Of a stretch of 12,021 bases of DNA, positions 7,454-12,021 are shown one piece after another (within the stretch, counting starts at the first letter, position 1; every line of letters starts with the position of its first letter). The notes beneath the pieces were generated by a model that saw only the letters and a list, made by a program, of their open reading frames with translations, was not told the origin of the DNA and searched no databases. Source of the stretch: Spirochaetales bacterium (lineage in GTDB: Bacteria; Spirochaetota; Spirochaetia; JABMQR01); the NCBI GenBank assembly GCA_023139255.1, contig JAGLNY010000065.1, positions 1 through 12,021 of the forward strand, read 5' to 3'. A program made the position numbers and the translations under genes.

Positions 7454-7526
7454 TTGCTAATAATAATTCTTTGTTGAAAACTACGGGTTTGATCAATTTC
7501 GACTATTTCCGTAAAAGCAATTTCCT
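7448..7526. repeat. Perfect 11-bp inverted repeat in the hpt leader
   Basis: AGGAAATTGCT (7448-7458) is the exact inverse of AGCAATTTCCT (7516-7526), 57 nt apart. A further CAATTTC (7494-7500) is the inverse of the core GAAATTG (7450-7456). The arms could be paired operator sites or the ends of a long RNA stem in the leader. Confidence 0.5.
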
Positions 7527-7548
7527 TTCCATGTATCAGACAGCAGCA

Positions 7549-7600
7549 GGCTGAGTTCAGACATTAACTCGCCCAGGAAACGCTGAAACTATACACTCAG
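7549..7600 (+). promoter_or_regulatory. Leader with two competing hairpins before hpt
   Basis: GGC-GAGTT (7549-7557, with U7552 bulged) can pair with AACTCGCC (7566-7573) around an 8-nt loop. The overlapping CTGAGT (7551-7556) is also the exact inverse of ACTCAG (7595-7600), which directly abuts the hpt Shine-Dalgarno AAGGA (7601-7605). The two pairings exclude each other, as expected for a switch acting on translation. This is inference from base pairing only; no ligand or protein is implied. Confidence 0.35.
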
Positions 7601-7612
7601 AAGGATGTTTGC

Positions 7613-8167
7613 ATGTCAGCAATAACAATTCCTCCTCTTTCTTCCGGACTTGTCAGGGTTCTTATAGACGCCGATACCATTCAGCGTCGTGTAACCGAAC
7701 TTGCCAGAATCATTACAAATGACTATAAAGATGTTGATAATCTGGTTCTCGTCGGTGTCCTGAAAGGCTCATTTATTTTGTTGAGCGACCTTTCCAGAAA
7801 GCTCGGAGTTGAACACTCAGTAGATTTTATTGCACTCTCCAGCTATGGAAATACAGAAAAATCTTCAGGAAATGTCAGGATGATAATGGATGTCAGGGAA
7901 AACCTTGCCGGCAAACATGTGCTTATTATTGAAGATATTCTTGACAGCGGGTATACCCTTGACTACCTAAAGAGAAATTTTGAGTCGAGGAGACCAGCCT
8001 CTCTGAAAACCGTTGCCCTGCTTGATAAGCCGGATCGACGGATAGTGGAAGTTGGTCTCGATTATCTTGGATTTGAAATACCCGATGTATGGGTTGTCGG
8101 TTATGGTTTGGATTATGCGGAGAAATACAGAACTCTCCCGTATATAGCGGAAATGAAACCAGTTTAG
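7613..8167 (+). CDS. hpt: Hypoxanthine (guanine) phosphoribosyltransferase
   Basis: This enzyme joins hypoxanthine, and usually guanine, to PRPP to make IMP or GMP in purine salvage. The PRPP-binding loop VLIIEDILDSGYTL is at residues 103-116, with the acidic pair Glu107-Asp108. GVLKGSFILLSDL (48-60) is the usual substrate/pyrophosphate loop region. The C-terminal part has LLDKPDRR (the Lys that contacts the purine ring) and VVGYGLDYAEKYR, both diagnostic of bacterial HPRT. At 184 residues it has the normal length. The ATG follows AAGGA with a 7-nt spacing. It leads a same-strand cluster with a second phosphoribosyltransferase, purA and purB, so its IMP product feeds directly into AMP synthesis. 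The family call is firm; hypoxanthine versus guanine preference is inferred. Confidence 0.95.
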   Translation: MSAITIPPLSSGLVRVLIDADTIQRRVTELARIITNDYKDVDNLVLVGVLKGSFILLSDLSRKLGVEHSVDFIALSSYGNTEKSSGNVRMIMDVRENLAGKHVLIIEDILDSGYTLDYLKRNFESRRPASLKTVALLDKPDRRIVEVGLDYLGFEIPDVWVVGYGLDYAEKYRTLPYIAEMKPV

Positions 8168-8189
8168 CAGCAGAAAAAAGGATCAATGC

Positions 8190-8720
8190 ATGGATAATAA
8201 GCTCTATGTCACCTACAATGAAATTCATAAAGCGGTTAAAAAACTTGCAATGAAGATTGAAAATTCTGATTTTGATCCGGATGTTATTGTAGCGATCGGA
8301 TCCGGAGGGTTTATCCCGGCAAGGATTCTCAAAACTTTTATTAATCGCCCGATTTTCGCTGTCGGTATCTCTTATTATGGAATGGACAATAAACCAACCG
8401 GTTTTCCCCGGAAGATCCAGTGGATTGATGAGGTCGAGAAAAAACTTACAGGCAAGAAGGTACTGCTCATCGACGAAGTTGACGATACCAGGGCTACCCT
8501 CAGCTATTGTGTTAGGGAACTCCTCAATCACAAACCACAGGAAATTGCTGTCCTGGTTATCCATAATAAGAAAAAGCAGAAAACCGGTGAGTTTCCACCG
8601 GAGATTAAACGGTATTATCCTGCCGTTGAGGTTGATGACCGATGGATAAAATATCCCTGGGATGCAGAGGATATTGACGAACATGATGTATGTAATATCA
8701 AAATGAAGGAGAAAATATAA
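8190..8720 (+). CDS. Second purine phosphoribosyltransferase, yeast Hpt1/Xpt1-like type
   Basis: This is a type I phosphoribosyltransferase probably acting on xanthine, guanine or hypoxanthine. The PRPP loop VLLIDEVDDTRATL is at residues 91-104, and IGSGGFIPARIL (36-47) is the pyrophosphate loop. The C-terminal WIKYPWDAEDIDEH (152-165) closely resembles the end of yeast Hpt1 as I remember it, and the protein is not a near copy of the hpt product just upstream. The ATG has GGA 7 nt upstream; an ATG four bases earlier is out of frame and stops after three codons. It begins 22 bp after hpt, and its stop overlaps the purA start by one base (TAATG). A xanthine/guanine role would complement hpt, but the base cannot be assigned from sequence. 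Confidence 0.88.
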   Translation: MDNKLYVTYNEIHKAVKKLAMKIENSDFDPDVIVAIGSGGFIPARILKTFINRPIFAVGISYYGMDNKPTGFPRKIQWIDEVEKKLTGKKVLLIDEVDDTRATLSYCVRELLNHKPQEIAVLVIHNKKKQKTGEFPPEIKRYYPAVEVDDRWIKYPWDAEDIDEHDVCNIKMKEKI

Positions 8721-9988
8721 TGAGTGTTACCGCTATTGTGGGAGCCCAATGGGGCGATGAAGGAAAAGGCCGGCTGGTTGACTATCTTGCGCAGAATGCT
8801 GATCTGGTTATACGTTATCAGGGAGGTGATAATGCCGGTCATACAGTAATCAACGAATATGGGAAATTTGCCCTGCATATTCTTCCATCAGGAATTTTCA
8901 ACCCAAAAACGGTATGCCTGGTCGGGGCTGGTACTGTGGTTAATTTTAACACCATGGAAAAAGAGATTGCTGAGGTGGCTGAATCCGGAGTTATAATAAA
9001 GAATCTCTATGTTGACAAACGGGCTCATCTTATTATGCCTTTCCACTGCCTGCTTGACGGGGCTGAAGAGGCCAGCAAGAAAAAAGGATGGGAAGTAGGA
9101 ACAACCAAGAGAGGCATTGGGCCGGTTTATTCGGACAAAGCGGCACGTGTCGGGATCAGGGCTGTTGATATACTTCATCCTGAGAGACTTAAAGTGCGTC
9201 TGGAAATGCTGCTCCCGCGAAAAAATCGTGAGTTAACATATTTTGGCCTTCCTGAAGTTACTGTTGATGAAATTATGGAGCTCTGTGCTTCATGGCGGGA
9301 AAAATTCGGCGACAAGATTATCGATTCTATTCCCCTTGTGCGCGATGCCGTACTCTCTGGAAAAAATATCGTAATGGAAGGGCAATTGGGAATTATGCGT
9401 GATCTTGACTGGGGCATCTATCCATATACCACCTCATCAAATCCTACTGCCGGCGGGATATGTTCCGGAGCAGGAATTTCTCCAAAAAGAATAGATAATA
9501 TTATCGGGATTGTGAAAGCATATTCAACATCTGTCGGCGGCGGACCGTTCTCTGTTGAACTGTTTGATGAAGATGGGGATAAACTTCGTTCCATCGGGGG
9601 AGAGTATGGGGCTACTACCGGCCGTCCAAGGCGTTGTGGATGGTTTGATGGTGTAGCTGCTGCATATTCATGCTGGATCAATGGTTTTACGGGAATCGCT
9701 ATAACAAAACTTGATGTCCTTGACAGTTTTGACAACCTAAAAATCTGTACCGGCTACAATGTTAATGGTGAAATAATTGATTATGTACCGGAAACATCAC
9801 TCCAGGAAATTGCCGAACCGGTATATGAGGTATGGGAAGGCTGGAATTATGACACTACAAGCGTACGGAAATGGGAAGATCTCCCGGAAAAAGCGAAGGC
9901 TTACCTGAAACGCATCGAGGAACTGACCGGGGCACCTATTCAATTTGTCTCTGTTGGTCCTGAACGTGACCAGATTATAATTAAGTAA
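8720..9988 (+). CDS. purA: Adenylosuccinate synthetase
   Basis: PurA joins IMP and aspartate using GTP to form adenylosuccinate, the first step from IMP to AMP. The N-terminus GAQWGDEGKG (8-17) includes catalytic Asp13, and His41 lies in GGDNAGHT. GTTKRGIGP (127-135), Arg143, GATTGRPRR (297-305) and the guanine-recognition TKLDVLD (329-335) are all present. The length of 422 residues is normal. One region differs from the common form: the FEGAQG motif is MEGQLG (219-224), putting Leu223 where E. coli has the IMP-contacting Gln224. VGAGTVVN (68-75) also differs from the usual GNGVVVDP-like strand. Because the other catalytic residues are intact, I read it as an active divergent subfamily. AAGGAG lies 8 nt upstream within the preceding gene, and the start overlaps its stop, suggesting coupled translation. 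Confidence 0.96.
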   Translation: MSVTAIVGAQWGDEGKGRLVDYLAQNADLVIRYQGGDNAGHTVINEYGKFALHILPSGIFNPKTVCLVGAGTVVNFNTMEKEIAEVAESGVIIKNLYVDKRAHLIMPFHCLLDGAEEASKKKGWEVGTTKRGIGPVYSDKAARVGIRAVDILHPERLKVRLEMLLPRKNRELTYFGLPEVTVDEIMELCASWREKFGDKIIDSIPLVRDAVLSGKNIVMEGQLGIMRDLDWGIYPYTTSSNPTAGGICSGAGISPKRIDNIIGIVKAYSTSVGGGPFSVELFDEDGDKLRSIGGEYGATTGRPRRCGWFDGVAAAYSCWINGFTGIAITKLDVLDSFDNLKICTGYNVNGEIIDYVPETSLQEIAEPVYEVWEGWNYDTTSVRKWEDLPEKAKAYLKRIEELTGAPIQFVSVGPERDQIIIK

Positions 9989-10000
9989 GGATTTTTAAAT

Positions 10001-11410
10001 ATGGCAGAAAATATTTATCAGCACGATACATTTATCTCACCATTCACCTGGAGATACGGGAGCAGCGAAATGCGGGTTGTCTGGTCTGAAAAACACAAAC
10101 GCCGCCTGCTCAGAAAAATTTGGACTGCTCTTGCACGCGCTGAGATGAAAGCGGGAATTGTTACAGAAGAACAGGTTCTTGACCTGGAAAAATCAATAGA
10201 TACTATTGATATTGCCCGCGCATCAGAAATTGAGGCTGAAATACATCACGACCTTATGGCTGAGATAAAAACCTATGCTGAACAGTGTCCTGTTGGAGGA
10301 AGCATTATTCATCTTGGTGCAACCAGTATGGATGCCCTGGATAATATGGATGCTGTCCGGCTGAAAGAAGCCATGGATATTATCATCAGCAAGACACTTG
10401 AACTGACTGCGATGCTTGCTGAAAAAATCCGTGAGTATGCACATGTTCCCTGCATGGCATTTACCCACATCCAGCCGGCTGAACCTACTACAATCGGATA
10501 TCGTCTTGCTCAATACGGACAAGATCTGGGAGAGGATTTGAGAGAACTTCGCAGAGTCCGGAATTCAATCCGCGGGAAGGGGATGAAGGGTGCTGTAGGG
10601 ACAAGTGCATCATATACAGAACTACTGAAAGGCACAGAGATGAAACCCTCTGAACTGGAAAGTATGGTTATGAAAGAACTGGACCTTGAGGCATTTACTG
10701 CAGCTACTCAGGTATATCCGAGAAAGCAGGATCTGGCAATCATCAATGTTCTCTCTGGTCTTGGAGCCTCCCTGTATAAAATGGCTTTTGATATCAGGAT
10801 CCTTCAGTCTCCTCCATTCGGCGAGTGGAGTGAGCCCTTCGGTTCAAAGCAGGTTGGTTCTTCTGCCATGCCTTTTAAAAGAAATCCGATCCGTTCGGAA
10901 AAAATAGATTCCCTTGCACGCTTTCTTTCAACTCTGCCGGCAACAGCCTGGAACAATGCTGCACATACTCTCTTGGAGAGAACTCTTGATGATTCAGCGA
11001 ACAGACGCGAAGTACTTCCTGCCGCGTTCCTTTCGACTGATGAGATACTTAGAACGATGAATACTGTGTTTTCCGGTTTACGCTTTAATTTTGAGTCTAT
11101 GGATCGAAATCTTAAAACCTATGGTGTTTTCGCTGCAACCGAACGTTTGCTGATGGAGTTGGGCCGCCGCGGTGGAAATCGTCAGGAAATGCATGAGGTT
11201 ATCAGGGAGCATTCTCTCACTGCCTGGGCAGAACTTCAGCAGGGAAAAGAAAATTCCTTGCGAGAGCTTCTTGCCTGTGATCCGCAGATCACAAAGCTTG
11301 TTCCAGAAAGTGATGTCCTTGATCTCCTGGATGCATCAGAATATGTTGGTGATGCTCAGGAGCGTGCTGTCATGATTGCTGAAGAGCTGGAATCATTATT
11401 AACTGAATAA
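10001..11410 (+). CDS. purB: Adenylosuccinate lyase
   Basis: PurB cleaves adenylosuccinate to AMP and fumarate, and also SAICAR to AICAR in de novo synthesis. The fumarase/aspartase signature GSSAMPFKRNPIRSEKI (286-302) carries the catalytic serine loop. His156 in FTHIQPAEPTTIG is the likely general acid, and HLGATSMDALDN (104-115) is the second conserved region. The 469-residue length, the early RYGSSEM, KGAVGTSASY (196-205) and ERTLDDSANRR resemble the vertebrate ADSL type more than the shorter Bacillus-type enzyme, from memory of those sequences. AAGGA overlaps the purA stop 9 nt before the ATG, and the gap is only 12 bp, so it ends the same operon. A weak A/T-only hairpin with four T follows at 11395-11415. 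Confidence 0.95.
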   Translation: MAENIYQHDTFISPFTWRYGSSEMRVVWSEKHKRRLLRKIWTALARAEMKAGIVTEEQVLDLEKSIDTIDIARASEIEAEIHHDLMAEIKTYAEQCPVGGSIIHLGATSMDALDNMDAVRLKEAMDIIISKTLELTAMLAEKIREYAHVPCMAFTHIQPAEPTTIGYRLAQYGQDLGEDLRELRRVRNSIRGKGMKGAVGTSASYTELLKGTEMKPSELESMVMKELDLEAFTAATQVYPRKQDLAIINVLSGLGASLYKMAFDIRILQSPPFGEWSEPFGSKQVGSSAMPFKRNPIRSEKIDSLARFLSTLPATAWNNAAHTLLERTLDDSANRREVLPAAFLSTDEILRTMNTVFSGLRFNFESMDRNLKTYGVFAATERLLMELGRRGGNRQEMHEVIREHSLTAWAELQQGKENSLRELLACDPQITKLVPESDVLDLLDASEYVGDAQERAVMIAEELESLLTE

Positions 11411-11415
11411 TTTTT
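11395..11415 (+). terminator. Weak possible terminator at the end of purB
   Basis: ATTATT (11395-11400) pairs with AATAAT (11406-11411) around a 5-nt loop and is followed by TTTT (11412-11415). The stem is all A-U and overlaps the purB stop, so it would be unstable; it is offered only because no stronger terminator is visible. Confidence 0.2.
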
Positions 11416-11417
11416 AA

Positions 11418-11429
11418 CATTGTACAATG
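11418..11429. promoter_or_regulatory. 12-bp perfect palindrome upstream of the lipoprotein gene
   Basis: CATTGTACAATG is fully self-complementary over 12 bases. It overlaps the -35 position of a candidate promoter (TTGTAC 11420-11425). Its place makes a dimeric repressor or activator site plausible; I do not recognise the regulator. Confidence 0.4.
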
Positions 11430-11449
11430 CAACATCCTCAGTATATACT
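11420..11449 (+). promoter_or_regulatory. Candidate promoter for the lipoprotein gene
   Basis: TATACT (11444-11449) matches the -10 consensus at five of six bases. TTGTAC (11420-11425), 18 nt upstream, is a poor -35, keeping only TTG. A start near 11455 would place transcription within the first arm of the inverted repeat and leave a leader of about 90 nt. Confidence 0.35.
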
Positions 11450-11451
11450 AT

Positions 11452-11526
11452 GAGTCTGTCAGACTTGATGCTATTGGAGCTGTTTTTAGAGATTTTTGAC
11501 CTATATTGATTAAGTCCGACAGACTC
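11452..11526. repeat. 15-bp-arm inverted repeat, MITE- or operator-like
   Basis: GAGTCTGTCAGACTT (11452-11466) and AAGTCCGACAGACTC (11512-11526) are inverse copies with 14 of 15 bases matching, 45 bp apart. The left arm contains its own perfect palindrome AGTCTG-T-CAGACT (11453-11465); the right arm contains a near copy, AGTCCGACAGACT. No U-tract follows, no transposase fits inside, and no clear target-site duplication is seen. It could be a small non-autonomous element, a genome-wide palindromic repeat, or a pair of operator sites in the lipoprotein leader. Confidence 0.6.
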
Positions 11527-11545
11527 CTAACTCAGAGGTGTTCAG

Positions 11546-12021
11546 ATGAGAAAGATTTTTGGTGTCCTGGTTACAGCTGTAGTGCTCTCTGTATTTCTGG
11601 TTTCCTGTGAATCATATGAATTACCCGATAAGGTTATAGAGGAATCCGCTGAGTCTGAGATAGCTGCTGCTGCAGTTTTGCAGGAAGCTGAACCAGTTCC
11701 TGAGACTGTCGCGATTGATACTGAAATCATTGAAGAAGAGAGTTCGATGGAACCGGATACTGCGGCACTTGCTGAAACAGAGGATACAATTCTTGTAGAA
11801 GAACCTGAATCTGAGCCTAAGCCTGAGCCCATACTGGAACCCGAACCAGAACCAGTTCCTGAGCCCACATCAACAGAGGCTCCAGAAACTGACACCATAG
11901 ACACTGAGATTATCGAAGAAGAAAGTTCGATAGAACCGGATACTGCGGCACTTGCTGAAATAGAGGATACAACTCTTGTAGAAGAACCTGAGCCTAAGCC
12001 TGAGCCCATACTGGAACCCGA
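11546..12021 (+). CDS. Glu/Pro-rich repeat lipoprotein, N-terminal part (3' end outside window)
   Basis: The frame is open from the ATG to the window end, giving 158 codons without a stop. AGAGGTG lies 5 nt upstream, a good ribosome site. Residues 1-21 are a lipoprotein signal peptide: MRK, a hydrophobic stretch, then the lipobox LVSC with Cys21 as the expected lipidation site. The mature part is strongly acidic and full of Glu-Pro units (PKPEPILEPEPEPVPEP), with few hydrophobic residues, so it is probably an extended linker. It contains a 61-residue tandem repeat. Such a stalk often holds a downstream domain away from the membrane, but that domain, if present, is outside the window, so no function is assigned. 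The acidic linker argues against a normal TonB. The opposite-strand open frame here is a by-product of Glu/Pro codons. Confidence 0.85.
   Translation, partial: MRKIFGVLVTAVVLSVFLVSCESYELPDKVIEESAESEIAAAAVLQEAEPVPETVAIDTEIIEEESSMEPDTAALAETEDTILVEEPESEPKPEPILEPEPEPVPEPTSTEAPETDTIDTEIIEEESSIEPDTAALAEIEDTTLVEEPEPKPEPILEP
11702..12021 (+). repeat. 183-bp in-frame tandem repeat in the lipoprotein gene
   Basis: The first unit begins at residue 53 (11702) and the second at residue 114 (11885), a period of 61 residues. The units share IDTEIIEEESS, EPDTAALAE and KPEPILEP. The second lacks two residues (Glu-Ser, 6 bp) within the Pro-rich part and runs off the window, so more copies may follow. After about codon 16 of each unit the DNA is nearly identical, while the first 16 codons differ at 11 of 48 bases. 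Confidence 0.85.

Larger units (their letters stand above)
7173..7612. promoter_or_regulatory. Divergent intergenic region between fabH and hpt
   Basis: This 440-bp stretch has no convincing gene. The fabH side (7173-7330) is A/T-rich, with a candidate minus-strand promoter. The hpt side holds a perfect TTGACA with a likely -10, inverted repeats built from GGAAAT/ATTTCC, and a leader with alternative hairpins just before the hpt Shine-Dalgarno. On the minus strand there is an unexplained AAGGAGGAG (7392-7384). I see no match to a known riboswitch core, although I could not run a covariance search. Confidence 0.6.

Noticed and set aside
8186..8197. Earlier ATG as start of the second phosphoribosyltransferase
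   Set aside because: It is out of frame and meets a stop after three codons; the ATG at 8190 has better spacing to the ribosome site.
7926..8684. Minus-strand open frame of 252 codons
   Set aside because: It runs antisense to two phosphoribosyltransferase genes with clear PRPP loops and has no recognisable domain.
11542..12009. Minus-strand open frame of 155 codons rich in Ser and Gly
   Set aside because: It lies opposite the lipoprotein frame, which has a ribosome site, signal peptide and lipobox. Its Ser/Gly repeats are just the complement of Glu/Pro/Thr codons, and its start has no support.
11702..12021. CRISPR-like or other non-coding direct repeat
   Set aside because: The 183-bp period is in frame, the reading frame stays open and the translated units are conserved, so it is a protein repeat.

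Overview
The window is a compact bacterial chromosome segment of about 12 kb at moderate GC. Its genes are mostly core metabolism, with short gaps and clear Shine-Dalgarno sites. No transposase, tRNA, rRNA, CRISPR array or phage gene is visible. The last gene has a lipoprotein signal, which fits a diderm. The purine enzymes are unusual: a yeast Hpt1-like phosphoribosyltransferase, a vertebrate-type PurB and a PurA with an altered IMP loop. These do not fit a typical enterobacterium or Bacillus. A spirochaete-like or other less-studied lineage is possible, but the sequence does not settle it.

Layout. (1) 1-2359, plus strand: the 3' part of an electron-transfer flavoprotein alpha subunit (etfA), then 11 bp later a 569-residue acyl-CoA dehydrogenase. 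This is a fatty-acid oxidation pair, because ETF takes the electrons that the dehydrogenase removes. (2) 2397-2428: a hairpin with a U-tract on the minus strand, ending the convergent fatty-acid synthesis operon. (3) 2479-7172, minus strand, transcribed fabH-fabD-fabG-fabF-fabZ: initiation, malonyl loading, ketoreduction, elongation condensation and dehydration. The acyl carrier protein gene that often sits between fabG and fabF is absent, as are plsX and any enoyl reductase. (4) 7173-7612: a 440-bp divergent regulatory region with a candidate promoter for each side, operator-like inverted repeats and a leader before hpt that could form alternative hairpins. (5) 7613-11410, plus strand: hpt, a second and quite different phosphoribosyltransferase, purA and purB. 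Together they salvage bases to IMP/GMP or XMP and convert IMP to AMP. (6) 11411-11545: a gap with a 12-bp perfect palindrome over a candidate promoter and a long 15-bp-arm inverted repeat. (7) 11546 to the end: an unfinished lipoprotein gene rich in Glu and Pro, with a 61-residue tandem repeat.

Most of the window is ordinary housekeeping. I do not see a clearly new system. The parts most worth a second look are the purine salvage cluster with its leader, the inverted repeat after purB, and the repeat-bearing lipoprotein, whose two copies show a sharp change in divergence.
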